This document shows positions 17,848 to 25,231 of a DNA stretch of 64,000 nucleotides, in pieces (within the stretch, counting starts at the first letter, position 1; every line of letters begins with the position of its first letter). The stretch is from Actinomadura livida (lineage in GTDB: Bacteria > Actinomycetota > Actinomycetes > Streptosporangiales > Streptosporangiaceae): positions 205,408 through 269,407 of the forward strand of contig NZ_BMRO01000013.1 in assembly GCF_014648675.1 (NCBI RefSeq), in the 5' to 3' direction. The position numbers and the translations under genes were made by a program. Under the pieces are notes generated by a model. The model ran no database searches. It was not told the origin of the DNA and saw nothing but the letters and a program-made list of their open reading frames with translations.

Positions 17848-19367
17848 TCTTCGTGCTGATGCTGGCGATACCGCTGGCGGGGGCGCTGGCGATGCTGCTC
17901 CCGGCGAACTGGTTCCTGCGCACCGACTTCGCCGTCCGCGCCTTCGGCACCGCCGTGTCCGGCGCGACGCTGCTCGTCGCGATCTCCGCGCTGACCGCCT
18001 TCGACTTCGGCGCCACGTCCCGGATGCAGCTCGAAGTCGACCGGCAATGGGCGTCCGCGATCGGGCTGCGGTTCCACCTCGGCGTCGACGGCATCTCGCT
18101 GCCGCTGGTCGTGCTGACCGCGCTGCTGACGTTCCTGTGCTTCCTCTACACGCTGCGCCACCCGCCGGAGGGCGGCCGGATCCGGCTGCTCACCGCGATG
18201 CTGCTCGTCCTCGAAGTCGGGATGCTCGGCACGTTCGTCGCCCTCGACCTCGTGCTGTTCTTCGTGTTCTTCGAGACCGTCCTGGTCCCCATGTACGTGG
18301 TGATCATGCTGTGGGGCGGGACGGGACGCCGCGAGGCCGCCTACAAGTTCATCCTCTACACACTGCTCGGCTCCGGGTTCCTCCTCGCCGGGATGCTGCT
18401 CGTCGGCGCCACCGCGGGCACCCTCGACATGACCGAGCTGGCCGCCCGGCACGGGGCCGGCCTGACGCGCGGCGTCCAGATCACCGCGTTCGCCCTCATG
18501 GGCATCGGGTTCGCGGTCAAGGCGCCGATGTGGCCGCTGCACACCTGGCTGCCGGACGCGCACACCGCCGCCCCGACCGTCGGGTCCGTCCTGCTCGCCG
18601 GGGTCCTGCTGAAGATGGGCACCTACGGGCTCGTCCGCGTCGCGCTGCCGCTCGCGCCCGAGGGGGCCCGCTTCTGGGCGCCGTGGCTCGGGCTCCTCGC
18701 CGTCATCGGCATCGTCTACGGCGCGCTCGCCTGCCTCGCCCAGCGCGACCTCAAACGGATGATCGCGTTCTCGTCCGTCGGGCACATGGGCTTCGTGCTG
18801 CTCGGCATCGCGACCCTCACCCCCGTCGGCGTCAACGCGGCGCTGTTCGGCAACATCGCGCACGGCCTGATCACCGGCCTGCTGTTCTTCCTCGCCGGGT
18901 CGGTCAAGGACCGCTGGGGCACCACCGACATGGACGCCCTCGGCGGCGGGATGCTCGGCACGTCCCCGCGGCTCGCGTCGATCCTGACGTTCGCGTCCGT
19001 CGCCTCGCTCGGGCTGCCGGGCCTCGCCGGGTTCTGGGGCGAGATGCTGGCGCTCCTCGGCGCGTACCGGCCGCACGCCGACCTCCCCCGGGAGACGTTC
19101 GTGACGTTCATGGTCGTCGCGGCGCTCGGGGCGCTGCTGACCGCCGCCTACTTCCTGCGCATGCTCGCCAAGCTCACCCACGGACCCGCCGACGGTGCCG
19201 CCGTGCGGCGGGGCCGGGAGACGCGCGTGCCCGCCGCGGCGGTGTCCCTGCAGGAGTACGCCGCCTGGACGCCGCTGATCGCGCTCACGCTGCTGGTCGG
19301 CCTCTGGCCGAAGACCCTGCTGGACGTGACCACCGGACCCGTCCGCGCGCTGCTCGGAGGCGGCTGA
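17844..19367 (+). CDS. nuoM: NADH-quinone oxidoreductase-like subunit M (antiporter-type proton pump)
   Basis: 507 residues, about 14 helices. Signature stretches are FFVFFETVLVPMYVVI (TM5 Glu), HTWLPDAHTAAPTVGSVLL and RDLKRMIAFSSVGHMGFV. The start is GTG with a 4-nt overlap with nuoL. The stop overlaps the nuoN ATG by 1 nt. Confidence 0.95.
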   Translation: MIFVLMLAIPLAGALAMLLPANWFLRTDFAVRAFGTAVSGATLLVAISALTAFDFGATSRMQLEVDRQWASAIGLRFHLGVDGISLPLVVLTALLTFLCFLYTLRHPPEGGRIRLLTAMLLVLEVGMLGTFVALDLVLFFVFFETVLVPMYVVIMLWGGTGRREAAYKFILYTLLGSGFLLAGMLLVGATAGTLDMTELAARHGAGLTRGVQITAFALMGIGFAVKAPMWPLHTWLPDAHTAAPTVGSVLLAGVLLKMGTYGLVRVALPLAPEGARFWAPWLGLLAVIGIVYGALACLAQRDLKRMIAFSSVGHMGFVLLGIATLTPVGVNAALFGNIAHGLITGLLFFLAGSVKDRWGTTDMDALGGGMLGTSPRLASILTFASVASLGLPGLAGFWGEMLALLGAYRPHADLPRETFVTFMVVAALGALLTAAYFLRMLAKLTHGPADGAAVRRGRETRVPAAAVSLQEYAAWTPLIALTLLVGLWPKTLLDVTTGPVRALLGGG

Positions 19368-20857
19368 TGATCCAGAGCATCGACTACGCGGCGGTCGCGC
19401 CGCCGCTGATCCTCGCGATCGCCGCGATCGGGCTGCTGCTCGCCGACGCCTTCGAGGTGCCGCGCCGCCTGCTGTCCCTGCTCAGCGGGGGCGCCCTCGC
19501 CGCCGCGCTCATCGCCGTCGCGGCGCTCGCGGCCGGAGACCGCCGCGCCACGTTCTGCCTGCCGGACGGCCTGCGCGGCGACGGCCCCGCCTCCTGCTCC
19601 TACGTCGCCGACGACTTCACGCTCCTGTTCCAGGGGATCATTCTGGCCGCCGCCGTGGTCGTCGTGCTGCTGTCGCTGCAGGAGATCACCGACTCGAAGA
19701 TGCCCGCCGGCGAGTACCACTTCCTGCTGCTCGCCGCCGTCATCGGCGCGCTGACCCTCGTCGCCGCCCGCGACCTCGTCCTCCTCCTCGTCGCGCTGGA
19801 GACGCTGTCGCTGCCGGTGTTCGCGCTCACCGCGCTGCGCCGCTACGACGGGACGGCGTCCGAGGCCGCGCTGAAGCTGTTCCTCGTCTCCGTGGTCTCC
19901 ACCGCGATCATGCTGTTCGGGATCAGCCTCCTGTACGGCGCGACCGGCGCCATGCACCTCGACCGCCTCGCCCCCGCCCTCGCGGACCTCCCGTCCGGCC
20001 TGGACGCCGTCGCGGCCGCCGGGTCGGTGCTCGTCCTCGCCGGGTTCGCGTTCAAGGTCGCCGCCGTCCCGTTCCACTTCTGGGCACCGGACGTCTACCA
20101 GGGGTCCCCGCTGCCCGTCGCCGCGTTCCTGTCCGTCGTCTCCAAGGCCGCCGGGTTCGCCGGGCTCCTGATCGTCGTGGCCCTCGGACTCCCCGCGTAC
20201 GGGCACGTGTGGGGGCCGGTCATCGCCGTCCTCGCCGCCGTCACGATGACGCTCGGGAACCTCCTCGCGCTCCGCCAGCGGACCGCGATCCGGCTGCTGG
20301 CCTGGTCGTCGGTCGCCCAGTCCGGGTACATGCTCGCGCCCCTCGCGGTCGGCACGAACCGGCTCCCCGAGGCCGTCGCCGCCACCACCGCCTACGTCGC
20401 CCTCTACGCCGTCATGAACCTCGGCGCGTTCGCCGTCGTGATCGGTTTCCGCCGCCGCACCGCGGGGCGGCTCAGCCCGTCCTGGGACACCCTCGACGAC
20501 TTCCGTGGCCTCGCCCGCCGCAGCCCCGCCGTCGCCGCCGCCCTCGCGTTCTTCCTCATCTGCCTCGCCGGGCTGCCGCCGGGCGTCATGGGGCTGTTCG
20601 CGAAGGTCGTCGTGTTCCGCGCCACCGTCGCGGGCGGCGTCACCTGGCTGGCCGCCGTCATGGCCGTCAACACGGTGATCGGCCTGTACTACTACCTGGT
20701 GTGGGCCGCGAAGCTCTTCGCGCCCGCACCCGGGCCGTCCTACGACCCCGCGCCGGGACTGCCCGTCCGCGCCGCCATCACCGCCACCGCCGCCGGAGCC
20801 GTCGTGCTGTCGGTGGCGCCCCAGATCGTCCTGCAGACGGTCGGCCACGCCACTTAG
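19367..20857 (+). CDS. nuoN: NADH-quinone oxidoreductase-like subunit N (antiporter-type proton pump)
   Basis: 496 residues, about 14 helices. Family features are LLLVALETLSLPVFALTAL, FKVAAVPFHFWAPDVYQGSPLPVAAFLSVVSKAAGF and the late LAGLPPGVMGLFAK. It is the last nuo gene of the locus. A 66-bp gap with a palindrome follows before htpX, so htpX may be co-transcribed or have its own control. Confidence 0.95.
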   Translation: MIQSIDYAAVAPPLILAIAAIGLLLADAFEVPRRLLSLLSGGALAAALIAVAALAAGDRRATFCLPDGLRGDGPASCSYVADDFTLLFQGIILAAAVVVVLLSLQEITDSKMPAGEYHFLLLAAVIGALTLVAARDLVLLLVALETLSLPVFALTALRRYDGTASEAALKLFLVSVVSTAIMLFGISLLYGATGAMHLDRLAPALADLPSGLDAVAAAGSVLVLAGFAFKVAAVPFHFWAPDVYQGSPLPVAAFLSVVSKAAGFAGLLIVVALGLPAYGHVWGPVIAVLAAVTMTLGNLLALRQRTAIRLLAWSSVAQSGYMLAPLAVGTNRLPEAVAATTAYVALYAVMNLGAFAVVIGFRRRTAGRLSPSWDTLDDFRGLARRSPAVAAALAFFLICLAGLPPGVMGLFAKVVVFRATVAGGVTWLAAVMAVNTVIGLYYYLVWAAKLFAPAPGPSYDPAPGLPVRAAITATAAGAVVLSVAPQIVLQTVGHAT

Positions 20858-20866
20858 GCGGGAACG

Positions 20867-20880
20867 TTGACCCAGGTCAA
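20867..20880. promoter_or_regulatory. 14-bp palindrome between nuoN and htpX
   Basis: TTGACC and GGTCAA are separated by CA, a perfect 6-bp inverted repeat 10 bp after the nuoN stop and 43 bp before the htpX start. TTGACC could also act as a -35 element, although no convincing -10 follows. It could be an operator for htpX; no known heat-shock operator (CIRCE, HAIR) matches. Confidence 0.35.
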
Positions 20881-20923
20881 ACCGTTGATGTTCATGGCCG
20901 GAGTCGACGGGGAGGCAACGGAA

Positions 20924-21778
20924 GTGCAGTTCAACGGTGTCAAGACCGCGGCGCTCATCGGCGCGCTGTCGGCATTGATGCTCGCCGCCGGCTGGGCCAT
21001 CGGCGGCGGTACCGGGCTGACGATCGCGCTGGTCGTCGCGCTCGGCACCAACGGGTTCGCCTACGTCTTCAGCGACCGGATCGCCCTGCGCTCCATGCGC
21101 GCCCACCCGGTCAGCGAGGTCGAGGCGCCGCGGCTGTACCGGCTCGTCCGCGAACTCGCGAACTCCGCCCACCAGCCCATGCCGCGCCTGTACGTCTCGG
21201 AGACGCGCCAGCCGAACGCGTTCGCCACCGGCCGCAACCCGCGCAACGCCGCCGTCTGCTGCACCCGCGGCATCCTGCACATCCTCGACGAACGGGAACT
21301 GCGGGCCGTTATCGGTCACGAGCTGTCGCACGTCTACAACCGCGACATCCTCCTCTCGTCCGTGGCCGCCGCGATCGCCACCGTCATCACGTACCTGTCC
21401 TACCTGGCGATCTTCATCCCGTTCGGCCGCTCGGAGGACGACGACGGCCCCGGCCTCCTCGGCGCGCTGCTGATGCTCGTCCTCGGCCCGGTCGCCGCCG
21501 CCGTCGTGCAGATGGCGATCAGCCGCACCCGCGAGTACGCCGCCGACGCCGCCGGCGCCCTCCTCACCGGCGACCCCCTCGCCCTCGCCTCCGCGCTCCG
21601 CAAGATCGACGCCGGCACCCGCGCGATGCCGCTGCCGCAGGACCCCGAACTCGCCACCACCAGCTCCCTGATGATCGCCAACCCGTTCGCCGGCGCCGGG
21701 ATCGGCAGGCTCTTCTCCACGCACCCCCCGACGGCCGACCGCATCGCCCGCCTGGAGCGCATGGCCGGCCGCCGCTAG
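20924..21778 (+). CDS. htpX: HtpX-type membrane zinc metalloprotease
   Basis: A 284-residue membrane-protein quality-control protease. It has two N-terminal helices (KTAALIGALSALMLAAGW, GLTIALVVALGTNGF), the zinc motif HELSH in GHELSHVYNRD, two more helices and the third ligand region REYAADAAG. GTG 20924 is chosen because GGGGAGG lies 8 nt upstream and the protein then begins like other actinobacterial HtpX (QFNGVKTAAL); TTG 20867 in the same frame lacks an RBS. Its last 4 nt overlap the convergent map stop (shared CTAG). Following a partial nuo cluster is a known actinobacterial arrangement. Confidence 0.92.
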   Translation: MQFNGVKTAALIGALSALMLAAGWAIGGGTGLTIALVVALGTNGFAYVFSDRIALRSMRAHPVSEVEAPRLYRLVRELANSAHQPMPRLYVSETRQPNAFATGRNPRNAAVCCTRGILHILDERELRAVIGHELSHVYNRDILLSSVAAAIATVITYLSYLAIFIPFGRSEDDDGPGLLGALLMLVLGPVAAAVVQMAISRTREYAADAAGALLTGDPLALASALRKIDAGTRAMPLPQDPELATTSSLMIANPFAGAGIGRLFSTHPPTADRIARLERMAGRR

Positions 21779-22542
21779 AGCGCCGTCAGGACCACCGGCC
21801 CGCCCGCGGTGACCGCGATCGAGTGCTCGAAGTGCGCCGCGCGGCTCCCGTCGGCCGTTGCGACCGACCACCCGTCCGGGAGAATGCGGGTCCCGTCACG
21901 CCCGCTTTCGGTGACCAGCGGCTCGATGGCGATCGTGAGACCTTCCCTGAGCCTCATCCCGCGCCCGGGCCGCCCCTTGTTCGGCACCGGCGGATCCTCG
22001 TGCATCTCCGTCCCGATGCCGTGCCCGCCGGACCCGTCCGCGATCCCGTACCCCGCCTCGCGGGCCGTGCCCTCGATCGCCGCCGCGACGTCCCCCATCC
22101 GGTTCCCGGGCACGGCCGCCGCGATGGCCCGCTCCAGGGCGAGCCGCGTCGTCTCGATGAGCCGCGTGCCGCCCTCGTCGGACGTCCCCACCATGAACGA
22201 CACCGCCGCGTCCCCGCAGTAGCCCCCGACCGTCGCGCCGGCGTCGACCGTCACGAGGTCACCGTCCCTGAGCACCCCGCCCGCCGGTATCCCGTGCACC
22301 ACCACGTCGTTGACCGAGACGCAGATGTTCGCCGGATACGGCATCGGAGCCCAGCTCGGCTTGTAGTGCAGGAACGGCGATGTGGCCTGATGCTCCTTGA
22401 GCGTCCGCGCGGCCACCGCGTCCAACTCGGCGAGCGGCACACCGGGCTCGGCCGCCGCCCGCACGTCCCGCAGGATCCGGGCCACGACCCGTCCCGCCTC
22501 CCGCATGCGCTCCCACTCCCGCGGAGTTCGGTAGTTCACCAT
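21775..22542 (-). CDS. map: Methionine aminopeptidase, type I
   Basis: 255 residues; removes N-terminal methionine from nascent proteins. The dinuclear metal site is complete: DAG and GDAA aspartates, the His of GHGIGTEMHEDP, and glutamates in AIEPLV and HFEHSI. It is not near secY-adk, where the housekeeping copy usually lies, so it is probably an additional paralogue. ATG 22542 is preceded by a -10-like TAGTAT only 6 nt away and no Shine-Dalgarno sequence, indicating a leaderless mRNA. It is divergent from the XRE gene, which probably controls it. Confidence 0.92.
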   Translation of the reverse strand: MVNYRTPREWERMREAGRVVARILRDVRAAAEPGVPLAELDAVAARTLKEHQATSPFLHYKPSWAPMPYPANICVSVNDVVVHGIPAGGVLRDGDLVTVDAGATVGGYCGDAAVSFMVGTSDEGGTRLIETTRLALERAIAAAVPGNRMGDVAAAIEGTAREAGYGIADGSGGHGIGTEMHEDPPVPNKGRPGRGMRLREGLTIAIEPLVTESGRDGTRILPDGWSVATADGSRAAHFEHSIAVTAGGPVVLTAL

Positions 22543-22548
22543 GCGAAG

Positions 22549-22570
22549 ATACTAATACCAGTATTACAAT
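22549..22570. promoter_or_regulatory. Back-to-back leaderless promoters sharing an operator palindrome
   Basis: Minus-strand -10 TAGTAT (22554-22549) ends 6 nt before the map ATG. Plus-strand -10 TACAAT (22565-22570) ends 6 nt before the XRE ATG. Between and overlapping both is the perfect palindrome TAATAC-CA-GTATTA (22553-22566). One dimer bound here would cover both -10 boxes. Confidence 0.65.
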
Positions 22571-22576
22571 GCTCGC

Positions 22577-22852
22577 ATGGTTCGAACCCCGCTCACCGAA
22601 GAGCAGCGCGACCGAGGCCGCGCCCTGGGCCAGGTGCTCCGCGCCGCCCGCGGCCCCCGCAGCGCCGCCTCCGTCGCCCAGGAGGCCGGCATCTCCCTCG
22701 ACACGCTCCGCAAGATCGAACGCGGCGCCATCGCGGCGCCGGCGTTCTTCACCGTCGCGTCCCTGGCCCGCGCCTTGGACCTCGACCTGACGGCCCTCGC
22801 CCGAACTCTCCACGAATTCGACCGAACCATCGAGGACGCGGCCGCGTCATAA
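22577..22852 (+). CDS. XRE-family helix-turn-helix regulator
   Basis: A 91-residue protein that is little more than a Cro/CI-type HTH: SAASVAQEAGISLDTLRKIERG is the two-helix core at about residues 29-50, followed by a helical cap (SLARALDLDLTALARTL). There is no effector domain. ATG 22577 lacks a Shine-Dalgarno sequence and sits 6 nt from the -10. It is divergent from map, with 34 bp between starts, and probably represses itself and map by binding the intervening palindrome (inference). Confidence 0.85.
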   Translation: MVRTPLTEEQRDRGRALGQVLRAARGPRSAASVAQEAGISLDTLRKIERGAIAAPAFFTVASLARALDLDLTALARTLHEFDRTIEDAAAS

Positions 22853-22856
22853 CAAA

Positions 22857-22891
22857 GCGCCGGCCCCTTCTGCGGGGGATGGGGCCGGCGC
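22857..22891. terminator. Bidirectional terminator between XRE gene and yajQ
   Basis: A perfect 11-bp inverted repeat (GCGCCGGCCCC at 22857-22867 and its complement at 22881-22891) in the 45-bp gap between two convergent genes. Confidence 0.8.
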
Positions 22892-22897
22892 ACTCGA

Positions 22898-23386
22898 CTA
22901 CCGGTAGTTCACGAACTGCAGCGCCACGTCCAGGTCCTTGCTCTTGAGCAGCGCGATGACGTCCTGCAGGTCGTCCTTCTTCTTCGAGCTGACCCGCAGC
23001 TCGTCCCCCTGGATCTGGGCCTTGATCCCCTTCGGCCCCTCATCCCGGATGATCTTGCTGATCTTCTTCGCGTCGTCCTGCGCGATGCCCTCCTTCAACC
23101 CCACGCCCAGCCGGTACAGCTTCCCGGACAGCTTCGGCTCCCCGGGGTCGATCGCCTTCAGCGAGATCCCCCGCTTCACCAGCTTGTCCTTCAGCACGTC
23201 GAGCACGGCGTTGGCCCGCTCCTCCGTGTTCGCCTGAATCTCGATCGACTCGCCCGACCACTTGATCCCCGCGTCCACGTTCCGGAAGTCGAACCGGTTG
23301 GCCACCTCCTTGGCGGCCTGGTTCAACGCGTTGTCGACCTCCTGCCGGTCGAGCTTGCTCACGACGTCAAAAGAGCTGTCCGCCAT
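22898..23386 (-). CDS. yajQ: YajQ-family nucleotide-binding protein
   Basis: A 162-residue protein matching the YajQ family end to end (SSFDVVSKLDRQEVDNALNQ, RFDFRN, KLYRLGVGLKEGIAQDDAKKI, VSSKKKDDLQDVI). Members bind nucleotides; one Xanthomonas member binds cyclic di-GMP. ATG 23386 is chosen over ATG 23395 because GAGGGGA is 8 nt upstream of the former and abuts the latter. The physiological role in actinomycetes is not established. Confidence 0.93.
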   Translation of the reverse strand: MADSSFDVVSKLDRQEVDNALNQAAKEVANRFDFRNVDAGIKWSGESIEIQANTEERANAVLDVLKDKLVKRGISLKAIDPGEPKLSGKLYRLGVGLKEGIAQDDAKKISKIIRDEGPKGIKAQIQGDELRVSSKKKDDLQDVIALLKSKDLDVALQFVNYR

Positions 23387-23514
23387 CGCGCACACATCCC
23401 CTCAGCAGCAACTTTCGCGGTCCACCGAGCTTAGCGATCAAGCCCGCGCCCCGATGTCACACCCACTCCCACCGTCCGCTATTCTTTCCAGTGCCGCCGC
23501 GCAAGCGACGCCCA

Positions 23515-23596
23515 GGCGGGTTGCCCGAGTGGCCAATGGGAGCGGACTGTAAATCCGTCGGCTTAGCCTACGCAGGTTCGAACCCTGCACCCGCCA
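23515..23596 (+). tRNA. tRNA-Tyr (GTA)
   Basis: An 82-nt class II tRNA. The acceptor stem GGCGGGT pairs with ACCCGCC (23589-23595), with discriminator A at 23596. The anticodon GTA is at 23549-23551 in loop CTGTAAA. A long variable arm (GTCGGCTTAGCCTAC region) and T-arm GCAGG-TTCGAAC-CCTGC follow. No CCA is encoded. Confidence 0.95.
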
Positions 23597-23604
23597 CATC
23601 ACAC

Positions 23605-23647
23605 AGAACGGCCCCTGACCCGGGTTTTCGCGGTCAGGGGCCGTTCT
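23605..23647. terminator. Bidirectional terminator, tRNA-Tyr / RsbU-like gene
   Basis: A perfect 16-bp inverted repeat (23605-23620 with 23632-23647) and an 11-nt loop containing TTTT. It is placed 8 nt after tRNA-Tyr and 6 nt after the minus-strand stop at 23654, so it can serve both. Confidence 0.85.
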
Positions 23648-23653
23648 CGTCGG

Positions 23654-25231
23654 TTAGCGGGTGCGGCGGAGGGCTACTAGGGCTACGTCGTCTTCTCGGT
23701 GGCCGAACTCTGCTAGTAGGCGGTCGCTGAAACGTTCCAGGTCGTCGTCGACCGGGGTGGCTATGGTGCGCAGGCGTTCCAGGTTGGTGCTCAGGGGGAT
23801 GCCGCGGTCTTCGATCAGGCCGTCGGTGATGAGGACCACGGTGCCGCCCGGGGGGACCTCGGTCTCCTCGATGGCCACGCCGTCGGCGGGGAAGCCCAGG
23901 AGGACTCCGCCGCCCTTGCCGTAGCGGGCCTCGCCGTCGGTCAGGTAGAGCGGAGGGAGGTGGCCGGCGTTGGCTACCTGCAAGGCGCCGGTGTGGATGT
24001 TGAGGGTCATCAGGCACATCGTGACGGTCTGGTCGTCGTGGTAGCGGAGCATGACGGCGTTCAGGAGTTTCAGGATGGTGACGGCGTCGTGGCCCTCCTC
24101 GGCGAAGGCGCGCAGGGCGTGGCGGATCTCGGCCATGACCGTCGCGGCGTGCAGGGAGTGGCCCTGGACGTCGCCGATGGCGACGAGCGTGTGGTCGCCG
24201 CGGTCGATGACCTCGTAGAAGTCGCCGCCCACCTCCGCCTGGTCGCTGGCCGGTTCGTAGCGGACGGAGAACGTCCAGCCGGGGACGGACGGGTGCTCCG
24301 ACGGCAGCAGGCTGCGCTGCAGGGTCAGGGAGATGAAGTGCTGCTCGGCGAAGGACCGCAGGGCCTCCATCGCCAGGGCCAGAGCCTGGCCGAGCTGGCG
24401 GAGGATGTTGAGGTCGACCTCGTCGGGCTCGCCGCGGGCCTCGATGCCGATGCAGATCGGGGGGCGGCCGCGCTTCGAACGGGACATCACGACGGCGACG
24501 TCGCCGTGGGCGACCGCGTCGGGCAGGACCGACTTCCACTCGTGCGCGGAGACGAGGGTGACCGTGGTGTCGGGCACGTCGCCGAGGTCCATCAGGCCGG
24601 CCAGCTGGTCGAACACGCCGAGCGGGCTGGAGCGCTGCTCGGGTTCGCCGTCCAGGCTGACCGCCCGGCGGGGGCGGCCGTCCGGGGCCAGGACGAGCAC
24701 CGAGGCGGGCTCGGCGAAGATGTCGTAGGCGCCGCGGGCGGCCACCGTGGTCAGCTGCTCGAAGGTCTCCGCGGCGTTGATCGCCAGGGAGGTGCGGGTG
24801 AACGCGGAGAGCTGGCCGGCCATGCGTTCGGCGCGGATCCGGGCGCGGTAGTAGCGCATGACGGCCTCGACCGTCGCGATGAACTCGTCCGGGTCGATGG
24901 GGTCGGTCAGGTAGGCGTCGGCGCCGCGCTGGAGGCCGTGGGTGCGGTCGGTGACGTCCACCGCCCACGCGGAGATGTGGATGACCGGCATGGACGCGGT
25001 CTCCGGCTCCGCCTTGATCCGCGCGCAGACCTCGACGCCGCTCATGTCGGGCAGCTTGACGTCCAGGACGACCAGGTTCACGTCGTGCTCGGCGAGGCGC
25101 TGGAAGGTCTCGGCGCCGTTCGTCGCGTACACGACCGAGTGGCCCGCGCGCTGCAGCCAGCTGCCGATGATGTACCGCTTGGTGTTGTCGTCGTCGACGA
25201 CCAGCGCGGTGCAGTGCTCCACGTCCGTCAT
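23654..25231 (-). CDS. Receiver-GAF-PP2C (RsbU-like) serine phosphatase
   Basis: 525 residues. The receiver domain (about 8-120) has acidic D13-D15, phosphoacceptor D57 in VVLDVKLPD and S87. The conserved lysine near the end is replaced by Asp110 (AYLTDPID instead of YLTKP). A GAF-like domain spans about 140-290. The C-terminal PP2C/SpoIIE domain (about 310-525) has EVGGDFYEV, AIGDVQGHS and DGLIE. Such proteins dephosphorylate an anti-anti-sigma factor. It is last in the stressosome operon; its ATG overlaps the kinase stop (ATGA). The loss of Lys may weaken or change phosphorylation-dependent switching. Confidence 0.9.
   Translation of the reverse strand: MTDVEHCTALVVDDDNTKRYIIGSWLQRAGHSVVYATNGAETFQRLAEHDVNLVVLDVKLPDMSGVEVCARIKAEPETASMPVIHISAWAVDVTDRTHGLQRGADAYLTDPIDPDEFIATVEAVMRYYRARIRAERMAGQLSAFTRTSLAINAAETFEQLTTVAARGAYDIFAEPASVLVLAPDGRPRRAVSLDGEPEQRSSPLGVFDQLAGLMDLGDVPDTTVTLVSAHEWKSVLPDAVAHGDVAVVMSRSKRGRPPICIGIEARGEPDEVDLNILRQLGQALALAMEALRSFAEQHFISLTLQRSLLPSEHPSVPGWTFSVRYEPASDQAEVGGDFYEVIDRGDHTLVAIGDVQGHSLHAATVMAEIRHALRAFAEEGHDAVTILKLLNAVMLRYHDDQTVTMCLMTLNIHTGALQVANAGHLPPLYLTDGEARYGKGGGVLLGFPADGVAIEETEVPPGGTVVLITDGLIEDRGIPLSTNLERLRTIATPVDDDLERFSDRLLAEFGHREDDVALVALRRTR

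Noticed and set aside
20867..20923. TTG 20867 as the start of htpX
   Set aside because: No Shine-Dalgarno before it; GTG 20924 has GGGGAGG at 8 nt and gives the usual HtpX N-terminus.
19148..21871. A 907-codon minus-strand frame opposite nuoM, nuoN and htpX
   Set aside because: Glu/Arg/Gly/Asp-rich antisense of hydrophobic genes; the long open frame is a consequence of third-position GC bias.
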